A DNA stretch of 64,000 bases, from positions 3,947,899 through 4,011,898 of the forward strand of contig WMCF01000025.1 in the NCBI GenBank assembly GCA_009792885.1, written 5' to 3'. Position numbers and translations under genes: made by a program. This document shows positions 40,401 to 52,482 of this stretch, one piece after another (the first letter of the stretch is position 1; every line of letters begins with the position of its first letter). The DNA comes from Eremophila alpestris peregrina. Taxonomy: Eukaryota > Chordata > Aves > Passeriformes > Alaudidae. The notes below the pieces were generated by a model. That model did not search any database. It was not told the DNA's origin and was given only the letters and a program-made list of their open reading frames with translations.

Positions 40401-41535
40401 GTCAACATACTTTTAATGCCTGCAAATAACTGAGAAAACCACTGGCAAAATATGAGTTCCCACAGATAACCTCAACCTTCCCATGCCATCCATTTTAGGG
40501 TAGTTTCCAGCTGTGCCGAGAAGTCCACAACACAGATTCACCTAAGTCTCCCCAGAAACCCTGCACTCAGCCCTGGATGCCACACTGCAGAATTTGACAA
40601 GAGCCTTTTTGCAAGCTGAACACAACTCTAAGACTTCTGTGTCGTGCCTAATTAGGAACATATCACGTCTGGGAAATGCACTGCCCACCATCACTTCTAG
40701 GCTGTGATTACATCTGTCAGTACTTCACTCTGCCCTTTAATTGCCTGCAGGATGATGAGAAGTGTGACATGACCTATGGTATTTGCTGCATAAGTCCTTC
40801 TCACCCAAGAACTAATTCACACAGTTGTCTGAAGTAGCAGGAGCTAAACTCCTTCAGCAATTATCCCCATTCAGCCTTTTCTTCTTCTACAGTATGCATG
40901 GCCAAGAGAAGATACACAGATAAAAAGTTCAGAAATATACCATAATAAAAGCTTTAAAGTCTACTGTAATTCCACAGTTCTTAACTTTTGAAAGTTTAAC
41001 TCTTAACTGTTTTAAGTGTTTTCTGGATGGGCAATTAGGCATTTAAACTACATATACCTTTCTACATTTCTATAGTAAAAAAATGAATGCTTTGAAGCAG
41101 AGATTATCCTTTTCAAGTATTTGGAAAGTACCTTGCATGTAAGCATATAAACGAAATCATAATAGAAATTATGCTTTGTTTCCACTTTTATACTCCTTTC
41201 TTTTGGTGTTACAGCCAAAGACCTCCAGGAAGGTTGCTGTTGATCCTAGCCCTAGAAATGTACTTAGTGTCATGCAATACATTTGTCTCCTGCCCTAATT
41301 ACCTTACTCTGTTTCAATCTCTTTCCCAAGCAGTTGGCTGTCTGTTGCAGCAGTATTTTACCTCTTCTCAACTGACCTGTCCTCTAGGAGTGAGCCAGTA
41401 TTGAATTGCTCAGCTTCATTTCAACCCAGGTATCTGTTCACAGCAGCACTGAAAGCTTCCCCAGTAACACCATCATTTTTTCCTAAAGCAATGAGGAAAT
41501 TCAAGTGTTCCATATGGATATGAAGACCACTGTAA

Positions 41536-41559
41536 CATATATATATATATACACACACC
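41536..41559. repeat. TA/CA dinucleotide microsatellite
   Basis: CATATATATATATATACACACACC, a short simple repeat in the intron. Confidence 0.9.
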
Positions 41560-44500
41560 ACTTAAGACATTGCTCATCCTCAGAAGCCGGCATTCCCTCA
41601 GGAAGGGAGGGGAAGGGTGAGTTTGTTGGGTTTTAGCCCCTTGAGTTAGCTTAGTAGCCTGTACACTATTTCTATATCCTCAAATTTCCTTTCTGGTGCC
41701 AAATAACCTACTGTAATCCCAGAGAAAGTCTTCTTAAAGAATTTAACTGACTTCACAGCTGCACCTTTGGAAATCTTCAGGGTATGCAACACAGCAGCAC
41801 CCAGCACCAATCCATGTCATAATTTGCTCAAGATAAATTTCTTGGATTCAGAAATTCAAGACTCATAGACAAACTTGAAGTCTCTTCCTTCCCACAACTC
41901 CAGACATTTGTCCACTGCTTCTAAGTTGTCAATATTCAATGAACACATGCCACGTACAACATTCTGTTGGTTAAAATCGATGCAATGAAAATATACTCAG
42001 CATAAAACTAATCCTACAGAATCCCTAAAGGAGAACTGCTGCTGAACAGAAATGTTCAATCTGAAATTTGAGCATGAGACCTTAATTAATCTTTGACTGC
42101 TGATCTCTACCCCAACTGTGTTTATCTTAATTTTATTCCACTCTCAGATTCCACCTTGGAAGTTTCTTGCTGCTTTGAACCCAAAATCTACAGAGCAACA
42201 ACAAAGATCAGCATAAGTAATTCACATCTATACATGACAGAAATGACATACAGGCTGTACCAGGTTCTCAGCTGACTTATAAAAGAATTAGTTTGCACAG
42301 ACTGAAGATCTGATTCAGCACACTCAGCTGGTTCCCAAACTTAGGATGCCAAGTCAGATCAACAGTAATTAAATCTTGGGCTGCAGGCCTAGCAGAAATT
42401 CATTTTTATCCCAGATCTACTGGGTGAACTTATAAATTTGTAGATGCAACTGATAGCAAAGAGTGGTTGTTGCAATGTCCCTGTGCATTAAGTAGGAATT
42501 TTATAGAAGAGATTATGAAATGTGGGATAGCAGAGGACTGCTCTCAGAGGATGCCCTTGCCAGTCTTAAATCCTTTCACAGAGACTAGAAGAAAATAAAT
42601 GTTTGTCCAAAGTGATTTTACTAGATGTGATGTAGTAAACCAACTTTAATACAGAACAGTGCAAAACAGCACCGATTTCCCAGAGCACATTCTTTACAGC
42701 ACACAATTTTGAAAGCATGCACAAATTTTCAAATTAACATCCATAAACACCCTTGTGCATAAAAACTAAAGCTGCAGAGGATTATTTTTTTCTTCCTTGT
42801 GGAAAGCAATGCTTATACCTTATGAGTCGCTTTCTATTTCTAATATACATAGCAGATTTACAGAGACATTTTTTGAGTTTCCACAGTAAACTGATCTCTG
42901 TACACAGGGTGTATCAGCTGCCCTCCCTGCTCAGCAGGAATTGCCCTCAGAACTGTCGTGCTTTGCCACTGTGGGTCAGATTTACACATTCAAACATGTG
43001 AAGCTTTAGGATTTTCAACCCGTATCAAATGGGAATCCACAATGACTAAGCAACCAAGGTATAGAACAATTCATCAGCACATTTCCTGCTGGTGAACAAC
43101 TACCAGGGACTGAAGCACACAGCACTAAGATACTGGAAAGCAGAAAGGGAAAAAAACCCAAAAACAAATCTTCAAAATATGAGTATTTGACAAATAAAGG
43201 GACTGATTTCAAGATAAACTAAACTCCCAGAGCTTCAGCAAAAATAAATGCAACTGTTTCTGGCTTGAAATGGGAAAAATCTGTTCAGAGAGTGAAAATA
43301 TCAGGAAGACAAGGAGATCAGGAGATTTAAAACATATTAGATATAAAGCAGGACAAGGAACAAGTTTCCTCAAGAGAACATTTTTACTGGTTCGGATAAT
43401 GCATTCCCAGTGTGCAAAGGTGATATAGATTGCTTTTTCTTAATCTGAAATTTTTCACCTACCTAAAAAACATTCAATTTTAATTTTTTTTTTAAACAGG
43501 ATGCTTATTTTTTTGGTTAAAATTGAGGGATGTATAAAACATCATTTAGCACTCTGTGCTTGGAGTCTATCCCCTTCCTGTGCCAGGACACAGGCTGCAA
43601 TTATTCCCAGTAATCCCACTAAATTCTGGTGGATGCAGCAAAGAGCACAATCTAGCAGAGGCAGAGGGACTGCAAGGATGGTAAAATGTGGTGGAGGGGC
43701 AGGAGGCAGCAGAGGCTTTTCCCCTTAAAAACCACAACCTGAATTTAGCTAATCCTCAATACACACAGGGTCCCCCAGCTCCCCTAAATCACCAAACTGA
43801 CCAGGAGGTATAAAGCCATTACTCTATTTCATTTTGCTTCCCATGTGTGCACAAGACATGACATTAGTGGTTGGGACACCACACAGACCCTTAAAACCTA
43901 ATTATTAAAAATCATCAATAGGCTCCACAAATTGCTGGACCTTTCCAAACAGGAAAACCTCTTCAGCAAATGTCTGCAGAAAATTCTTTCATCCAAGCCT
44001 TATGAAAGTACCATCATGAGGGAGAAGAGAAAAACACCCCTACAAGCACTGTACCTTTGGCAGTTCACAAAGAAGAGGGGAAACTGCAGTGACAGAGGAG
44101 TGGTGTTATTTCTGATAAGGTAATGACCTCATAAAACAAAGACCTGCTTTCTGTCAAATTATAGTCATTATTCTTACTAAATAACATTAATTGAAATTTA
44201 CTGGTGATATTCAAGTAATTTTACTCAAATGATCTCAAATTTCAGCCAAGCACAGCAAACCTTTTTCTTGAGTCTGTTTCGGATTCATGAAAAATCAGTG
44301 ATGAGCAAGCAAAAAGAGGTATTAGTTACATTTTGATTAGAATGAAGAACAGATGTGTGGTGATTAATCACATTCAAGTTCAGACAAGCCCATCCTGGAA
44401 CAATGAACTCAAGGGTTAGTTCTGGCTCCTTCAATGCACCTAAACATGCATCAGGGTACACCTTCCTTTTCACATCAGAACAGATTTATTAGGGCAAGCT

Positions 44501-44799
44501 CAGATCTTCATTAACTCCTCAAAAATTCCGGAGCTGAAATTATATCAAATTTATACTTACAAAATTTTAATATGGGGTCTAGTGAAACAATCTGATGAAC
44601 AGGCCCTGTGCTGATCACCACAATCATAAAGAATGTGAAAAAAATGTTACATGGAAAGGAAGAAACATTTGAGCAAAATGAACAAAGGAGGTAAAAGTTT
44701 CAGCTATGAAGAAATGACAAAGGAACCCCCCAATACTTACCGGGTAATAGAACAGACAGATGTAATTCACTGCAGAGCAATGTTACATATTCGATGTGG

Positions 44800-44854
44800 A
44801 TTTTTTGGTTTTGGGTTGTTTTGTTGGGGGTTTTGTGGGTATTTTGGTGGGGCT
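44800..44854. repeat. G/T-rich low-complexity tract, loose G-quadruplex pattern
   Basis: On the plus strand four G runs of three or more occur in order (GGG, GGGGG, GGG, GGGG), separated by T-rich loops of about 6-10 bases. This fits an extended-loop quadruplex pattern but not the strict one (loops of 7 or less). It is on the FHOD3 template strand. Confidence 0.75.
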
Positions 44855-45420
44855 TTAAAATCCTGCAAACCCTCCATATAGTGATTGCCTTGAATTGAAT
44901 TTTATCACTCAGAAGCTGCTCAGATGATACAGTTCTGTAGCAATGCTGCTTTTTAGCTGCTCCAGAGCAAAATGTTCCTTGGAGTTATTTAAAAATAAAG
45001 AAAGAATCATTAAAGTACTGTTTAAAGAAATTGTGTACCCATATTTTCAACAGCAATTACAACTGAGACCCTGAGTTTCTAATATTATACTTAACGCTCT
45101 AGCTCTTCCAGTTGTGCCATTAGTCAACTTTGTCAAAGCAAGTAACTGCTGAAGTATTTTAAGGAAGCATAACACAGCAAAGACAGTCAAGTTTGCACTG
45201 GATCCTATTGCACTGGACACCAAGGCCATTCCTAAATACTTTACAGGCATTTCCCATCCTTTATGGTGATTCCCACTCCTTAAAGAGATGATCTGGTGAC
45301 AGTGTAGGAGAGTAACTGAGAGAGACAGCTACTGAGCTTTCAGCAGAAGGCTGAAGGTGAACAGCAAACTCCTTTTCCAACACAGCTACAGGGAATAAAA
45401 TTAAATTTCAAGTGCAAAAT

Positions 45421-45540
45421 AAGAAAACAAAACAAAACAAAACAAAAAAAAACCACCCCACAACCAACCAAGCAACCCACCCACCGAGGGAAAAAAAAAA
45501 AAAAACCAAAAAACACCCCTACCAAACCAAACACCTCTCC
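45421..45540. repeat. A/C-rich low-complexity tract
   Basis: A run of AAAAC units (ACAAAACAAAACAAAAC) is followed by CCACCCCACAACCAACCAAG, CCCACCCACC, a 15-base A run and ACCAAACCAAACACC. The minus strand is T/G-rich. It lies only about 570 bases from the opposite-strand G/T tract at 44800-44854. Confidence 0.85.
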
Positions 45541-47365
45541 CTCACCCAGAAGCAGTTGAATGGTTTGAACTCATGCTTGTGATATATTTTATGCACTGAA
45601 AGTTTGAAGGGTTTCTCAAGTGCAGCTGGGCAGGTTCCCAGAAGGAAAACCTACAGAGCATGACAAACTGCAAAGACACCACCTTTGAGTCCCTGAAGCC
45701 CAAACCTGCCAGAGGATGGAGGACACTCTGGTGAAACACTGTCACTCTTCTTTATATTCTTCACTTCAACAATTCAAACTATCTGTTGCAAAGAGAAGCA
45801 GAAGGATCGGGAGTCTGGCCTAGAAGAACCTTTGATCTGATCCAGCAAAGGTCATTTTCTTACACAGCCCATTTGTGAATCACTTCATTCTTGCCCACTC
45901 TTTTTAAGTAGGAAGATGAAAATCAATCGAAGTTATCCAGTATATAACTTAATTATTGTCTGTAATATATATTTTTAATGTTTAAAAAATTGAACAATCA
46001 CCTTCCTAGTTTCTTTTGGTTATTCAGTATTCCATAAGTCAATTCTGCACTTAGTTGCACTATACCTGTACACTGTATGTGCTTGCAAACCTATTTTATT
46101 TCATCAAAGCACAACAGCAAGACCATGCATTCACAGCTTTCCTACAAATAACTGCTTCCTGAGGATGCTGGAGTTATTTACCACACCATTATTAATGGCT
46201 TAGTTTTCCAAATATGCAAACCCATGTCGCAAGGGGTGGATATAGTAGTACTCTTTCTTCTTGGTTCCTAGGGATTACAAACTGGTTTTCCTTCAGAAAA
46301 CAGAGTAAGCTTTTATGCTTTTACCTCACTCACTAGCAAGGAATGCTCCCACAGATCCTGCCTGCTGACTATCTGTTTTCTACCTGCACAGTTGTCCCCA
46401 GGCAAGAGACACTAAAATTTTTCCTACTGTGCATGTGATTCATCTGCAAAAGGGAACAGCATTCAGGTTTCAGGAGATTATCAGAGAGAAAGTACACTTA
46501 AAGAAAGGCTACACCTAACAAAAAAAATAAAAAGTCCAGGCTGGAATTTTCCAGAGCTGAAAGCAGAGAACCAGGAGTCTCTAACCAGCATTTGTTTTGC
46601 AGCTGTCCAGAGGTGTTCATTCATTTTCTGTGAACATAAGCAGCGGAACATGGCCTTTCTACTCATACAGTTCAGAGCAGCCAAAGTACCATGCAACTAC
46701 AAAAATCAAGAGAACATGGAACAATAAACATAAGATTAAGAAAACTGGGCTATTCACTAACATCTTCAATGAAAGTCTTATGAATCAAAATGGAAAAGAA
46801 ATACCCATTTTCAGGAAAACCCATTTTTCCAAGTAATTTAATCTCCTTATATTTGACCAAGACTGTCAAAGAAGTGAGCCTGAGAAACATAATCCTAATT
46901 ACCTCATAAGGGAAAAACTAATCCAGTCACTTGGGGCACATGTGGGAAATCCACAGAACATGAACATCACCTTGTTCCCCACCTTGTGTGTTTTGTTCAA
47001 TCTGATTAAAACCCCTGAAAGCCATAAGCAAACTGCCTGCTTTGTCAGGCATGAGGTAGTGCTTTGGGAGTCGCAGGATCAAAGGAAGATGCCAAGTTCT
47101 CAGTTGCACACACAATTCCCACTGCCCCATGAGGACCATGGGGTTACTGAAATAACTCTAGACCAACAGAAAGAGATGGACCCAGCTGCTCAAGCCACTG
47201 TTTTGGACATAAAAAGGCAGGGAACCACTCCAACTTACACCAGCCAAGAAGCTTCCTTGTAACACTAAAACACTCAACTTCCAAACTGGGTATGGTGCTC
47301 AAAATGACTAACACACATCTGCAAGCAAACGCTCCATCCACAACAGCTACTTTTATTCTGAAATG

Positions 47366-47418
47366 AGAGGTTGATGAAAGTAAATGTAAGAGGTTGATGA
47401 AAGTAAATGTAAGAGGTT
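47366..47418. repeat. Exact 23-bp tandem duplication
   Basis: The unit AGAGGTTGATGAAAGTAAAT plus GTA occurs twice in exact tandem (47366-47388 and 47389-47411), and the first bases of a third copy (AGAGGTT) follow. Identity between copies suggests a recent event or an assembly duplication. Confidence 0.95.
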
Positions 47419-49259
47419 CCATAATTCTGATGTTACTTAACCCCAAACTATTCATGAAAAGAAAGGGTGGGCAGATAGGAATTTGGGTTCTTTGTCCAAA
47501 CTGTGCTACTGTTTTTCTTCCTGAAGAAAGCAAGCTAACCCTGATAAGAAGTAATGAAGTTGTAATACATTTTATGTAGTATCAATGAGGTAAGAAAAAA
47601 AGGAACATTAAAAGCAATATTGTCATGGATATACAAGCATGTAAACAGCAGCAGTACTGACGGATCTGAAGAGGTCACCAGGACATAGCTGGGTCACTGT
47701 AATTCTGGCTGTCATATCAAGAAGGCAGAATTGACAGGTGTAAGTCACAATTTCACTATCTACCAACAAGACAGGGTAAAAGGGGTGAATGCTGACATGT
47801 GCCACAGCCACCTCTGATAAGGTATCTTATTTATACTGATGCCCAGGACATTCAGCTGCCCTGAAAACAGATCCCTTCTTTTTTCGGTGGGGAGAAGGCA
47901 GGTACAGCTACAGCCCACAAAGTGACTCTCTCCTCCTTTTCCTTATTATTTTTTGGAAATACATAAAAGACCTTTCCAGCTGAGTGCTGAATGCCAAAGC
48001 AGAGCTGAGTTGACCCTCAAAGGCAGGACAGGCAGCAGGCTCTGTGCACGGCACCAGGGCTGCCTGACCGCCTGACGCTGACCCATCTGTCAGCAGCAGC
48101 CACCTCCAGAAAATGCCAGCTGCAGGGCATCAGGCTCAGAAGAGGAGCAGGCAATGCCAGAAAGCAACTCTTTGGCAGCAATAGGACTGACACAAAATGA
48201 AAAAAAAACCCCTTTATAAGTGTTCACAGCTTGGCATATAACATGGCAGGCTCTGAAACACAGGAAGCTCTTGCTTCCTCTGAGGGCAGTCATGCCAGAA
48301 AGGCCAGAGTAAAACTTTCCTCTTCTCCTGGGAAGGCATGTACCTGCCTATCTGACCCCTGGGAAACTGGCTGGTACAAGGTATCAAAAAGCAGCACCTC
48401 ATTTGAATGCAGGACTGGTTTTTCATAAGGGAAGAATGGACCAACTCTCATACCAAATCACCTTTTGGGGCAAGGGTTTGACCAGAAAGGCTTGTGCTCC
48501 AATGTTGATAATTTCTGTCTCAGTCTTAGCAAAGCTTTCAGTACACGTGCAGAGCAGACTCCATCTCCATTTGATTCCACATGATGGGTCTTAGAGCCAA
48601 CAGAGGTAACTTACAGCCTGAATTCCTGAATCTTACTCGCTCTTAACAAACTTCTTTCCAGGAAAACTTCAGAGGAGTTATTCCAGCAAGTAAATTTACA
48701 TACAAAAATTATGTATTAGATCTTGACAGGAACTAGGAAAAAGACATCAGTGCAACTATACTCAGAGCTTGGCAATGAACCAAAGTCCAATAAAAAGCTG
48801 CCGTCATTCGAGAACGACTATCAGGACTCTCAAGACAAACCAGAAATGGGCAGTGGACTGTATGCACACCTCTCAACCAGGCAATTCCTCTCCCAAATCT
48901 GTTCCCTTTATGGTCAATGGAACAAGAGCAATTCAGGGCAGAACCATAACTGAGATGCTCCGATGTGCCCTCTGGGCTGGCTCTGCTCCCCATGGCAGCA
49001 GCCGAGCAGCGTTCCTGGCGTCACTGGGAGGCTGACAACAAGAAAAACCCTGGCAGTGGTACAGCAGTAAACCTTCACCTAGAAACAGGTTTTTCCTACA
49101 TAGTTAAAAGCAATTTAAGCAATATGAGAAAGAGTAACTCTGCCTGATGACTCGAAGCAACCTGGCAGCTGAAAAAAGGCTTGCAAGGGTCTTCACGGCT
49201 TTCCTGCCTCAAAGAAATGAGGGAAGAACTAAATCCATGCTTTTCCCTTGTTGCATTTG

Positions 49260-49350
49260 GAAGGTTTTTGGGGTTTTTTTTGCTTTGGAGGATTCTCTTG
49301 AGATCTGGGTGATCACTTTTTTTGTGGGTTTTCATTTGGTTTTTATTTAG
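49260..49350. repeat. G/T-rich low-complexity tract
   Basis: Plus strand GGTTTTTGGGGTTTTTTTTG, then after an ordinary stretch TTTTTTTGTGGGTTTTCATT and GGTTTTTATTTAG. The pattern is like 56251-56319, with a non-repetitive insert in the middle. Confidence 0.7.
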
Positions 49351-50480
49351 TAAGACTAAAGGTTCTCAGTCTTCACAAAACAGATACAATTGCCAAAATG
49401 CTTTTTCTGCATAGCACCTGTGATTTTCCTGTTTAGCTTTTTGTTTTGTCTTTTCCTACTGAGCAATTTAGAAACTGGGAATTTCTGTGTTTGAATGGCT
49501 CCCACTTCCTGCCTTCCTGACAAGCATCCCCAGGGGCCAGCTAGAAACAGTACCCAGCACCCCAAGGTAACAAGCAGCTAGACAAATAGGTAATGCCAAC
49601 TCACAGATGGTCCTTTAGGTCCTGCTAGTTGGTACCAAATTATATGCATTTTAGTGCTTTAAAACAAAAAGATTCAATCTCACAGCCGTTGGGTTAGAAA
49701 AACTCCTCCCAAAGTCCTAGTAAAGATCTGCAAATGACTGAATGTCAGCCTGAAACATGCACAGTACAGAAGGGAAGACCACACACTACAGCTGCAGTAC
49801 ACAATATAAAACAGGAAGATCATGGTGACTACTAACCTCAGGGTGAAAATCCAGGAGACTCAGTCACTGCTACCAGAGGGCATTGCCTAGGGTAGCTATA
49901 GGCACTTGTTATTCATCACTTGTACTCACCTTGCATCAAAACACAGCATGTGCTCACACCCTGGGTTTTAAGGAGCTGTTCAGAGTATCCTTGTAGCACC
50001 CTTTTCCTGGGTTACACCACCCCTGAGAATACCACAGTAGTACCTGGCTATTCCAGCAAATATATAGGGGCAGATTTTATTTGCTCACCAACTCTTTTTG
50101 GTTCCAAAGTATCTTTAATGTACTGTGATTTCTAACATATTGGTATTAATAAAAATTAGTAAGTTGAAAGATACCGTTGTTAAAGAGAGTAATATGGCAG
50201 AACTCCCTTGTGAGGGATTTGATAAAGGTTTTCTGGTTAGTTACTTATGGTGCTACACCTTTCATGCAACCATACCCGCATTTTCTACAGCAAGATTTTC
50301 CTAAGCACAACACTGAGCATTTCAGTGTAACTGTGGAGAAAAAAGGGTAAAGAAGCCTCCTGATGTGTTTCTGATGCAGTTACAAGGAACCACTCATGGA
50401 TGATCTGAGCAGCAAGAAACAAAAAGGCAGTCACAGCTGGCTACTGTCCTGCCAGCCTCATCACCATCCTCCCTGCCCAG

Positions 50481-50562
50481 CACAGCTCCTGCAGCCCCCG
50501 CACATCACAGAAAAAGCTCTGCTGTATAAAGGGCTGAGGAGAGCCCCAGTCCCTGGGCACAG
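50481..50562 (+). other. Antisense exon-like block with strong splice sites
   Basis: On the plus strand, opposite FHOD3, CATCCTCCCTGCCCAG is a strong acceptor ending at 50480, and GGGCACAG|GTGAGATC is a strong donor after 50562. The 82 bases between are GC-richer than the surroundings. One of three frames is open (QLLQPPHITEKALLYKG...); the other two have stops. No known protein is recognised. It is most simply a non-coding or chance exon, and there is no transcript evidence. Confidence 0.25.
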
Positions 50563-51211
50563 GTGAGATCAGTCTGAGGCCTCCTCCTGTGCCCAGCCTG
50601 ATGAGAGCCTTTCTACACTCTCAGCTTTCTCTATTTCACACAACATCAAGGAGAAAGCAAATGTCTCACAGGCATTTGATTCTGGATAGGGTTTTAAGTA
50701 TCCATTGAGCCTGACTTTAGGATTATGGGACATATTAAGGAAAACATCCAACATTTATATTTCACTCCGCAGTACAGAAACAAGCTAACTGGATATGCCA
50801 GTTTTCAGACATTCTGGATCTTAAAAGCTGATGTATAAGCCTTGTGTATAGCCACAGGGAGAAATAAGCCTGCAGAAACAGGGTCTTTTTTAAGCAAAGA
50901 GTTTACGAACATGCTTTAATAGAAAGACCAGAGCTAAATATTTAATGTCTGAAAGGTTAAAAGAAACCTGATATAAAACTTCATACATAGCAGACCTATC
51001 TCAAACTGCTAAATATGAATGGACATAGCTTATGACATCCTACATCTTACAATAGCATGCTACTCAGCCACAGTAACTGCTGGGGTTCTAAATAAAGAGG
51101 TTGTAACTTTACCTCTTCATAGCCTAAATTTTTATGTGCCTTGCTGTAACATTAGCAGGAAAATAAAGCCTTAAAGAAGCTGTTATCATTACTAAAATAC
51201 AGATGCTGCAT

Positions 51212-51310
51212 ATAAAAAACACAAGAAAACCACTCAACCAACCAAACAAAAACATAACACCAAAACCAAACAAACTTCCCCCTCCCCTCCAAACAAAACC
51301 CCCACACCCA
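51212..51310. repeat. A/C-rich low-complexity tract
   Basis: AAAAACACAAGAAAACC, CAACCAACCAAACAAAAAC, ACCAAAACCAAACAAAC, then CCCCCTCCCCTCC and AAACAAAACCCCCACACCC. Strongly skewed to A and C on the plus strand. Confidence 0.8.
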
Positions 51311-52229
51311 GAGACTCCTTTTCCAGAGAAGGAGAGCTCATACATAAAACACTTGAAGACATGAAAAGTTGTGAAATAAAGCACATTTTCTGCATTACAC
51401 TATATTCCCAATTCAATATTGCCATCTCTCTCTTTCCCTTTTCCAGACAGAGATAACATGATTTCCCCAATTTCATCAAGCTCATACAAGTACAAAACCA
51501 TAGTGAAAATCAGTGGCGCTTCTTCCACCACTCATGACCACATCTGACCATGGCATGTTCTGAGTCCAAGATGAGAATTGCATCTAAATGCTTCCAGAAG
51601 TACTGTCACAATATGTTTTCATGATAGTAAGCACTTTATTCTTGGAACTGGGTCAATTTGGTGTATTTCACTTGACTAACTTAGAGAAAACAACATATAT
51701 TACATCAGGGTACACTGCCACCTATTTATTTAATGCTCCTCAGTCTCTGAAGTATTCCTTTCATGAAAGAAATAAACTGAAAAGCACACAATTTCCAAAT
51801 TAAATCATCCTAATTTCTACAGAAATAAAAGCAGCTGCGCACGAAAAAGATAAAAAGAATATAAATGAAAGAGGAATAGAATAGCTGAAGGCAAGGAAAG
51901 AACAGTACAGACTATATGAATGCCATAATGAAAATCAACAACAGGGAGCAACTATTTCTTGACTGCTGAATTGTGAGATAGTGCATTTATCATCACAATT
52001 CATAGTGGGGAAAAAAATTATTAAACCATATGAAAAATCAGTTGAACATCATTATGCAACCAGATGCATTTTATATCATCTTCCACAATGAGATCTTCCA
52101 ATGGTAATAAAATTTAACTTTACTTTCAGTAAGTATAAGGACTGAAAGAACACAGCCCTGGCTGAAATACAATACTCATATACTTGACTCACATCAAGTT
52201 CACAAAAGTGGCAAGTGGCATTTGTTTGC

Positions 52230-52400
52230 AGGATCATTGACCATGAGTTTGCACATTTTGTTTATGCCATTTTAAGGTTAATCAGTCTGACAATACTCAA
52301 ATATGCATCTCCTGCCCTTGCATTTAAATGACATGCATGCATTTTGGTTTTTAAGCTAATATGAAATAAACCATTATAAGGCATCAAAAGCTTTCATGTA
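52230..52400. other. Possible conserved non-coding block
   Basis: Dense octamer-like and homeodomain words occur in AT-rich, non-repetitive sequence (ATATGCATCTCCTGCC, GCATTTAAATGACATGCATG, CATTTTGGTTTTTAAGCTAA). Such texture is common in intronic enhancers of developmental genes. No conservation data are available. Confidence 0.2.
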
Positions 52401-52470
52401 ATACTTAATTTTGAAGAGAAGAGAAGATTCCTTTCCATACTAGCATGATTCCCATTTTTATGAACCAACA

Positions 52471-52482
52471 CCCCCCCCCCCC
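52471..52482. repeat. Poly-C run
   Basis: Twelve consecutive C bases after AACCAACA. In FHOD3 transcript orientation this is a G12 run, a potential G-quadruplex seed and a likely sequencing or assembly weak point. Confidence 0.95.

Larger units (their letters stand above)
29457..44740. other. Intron sequence without recognised genes
   Basis: AT-rich intron with the microsatellite at 41536 and the small duplication at 34458. The longest minus frame (34449-34874, 141 codons) has no domain, and antisense frames overlap it, which is typical of chance openness. GC-richer patches at 30990-31330 and 36290-36660 remain unexplained. Confidence 0.65.
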
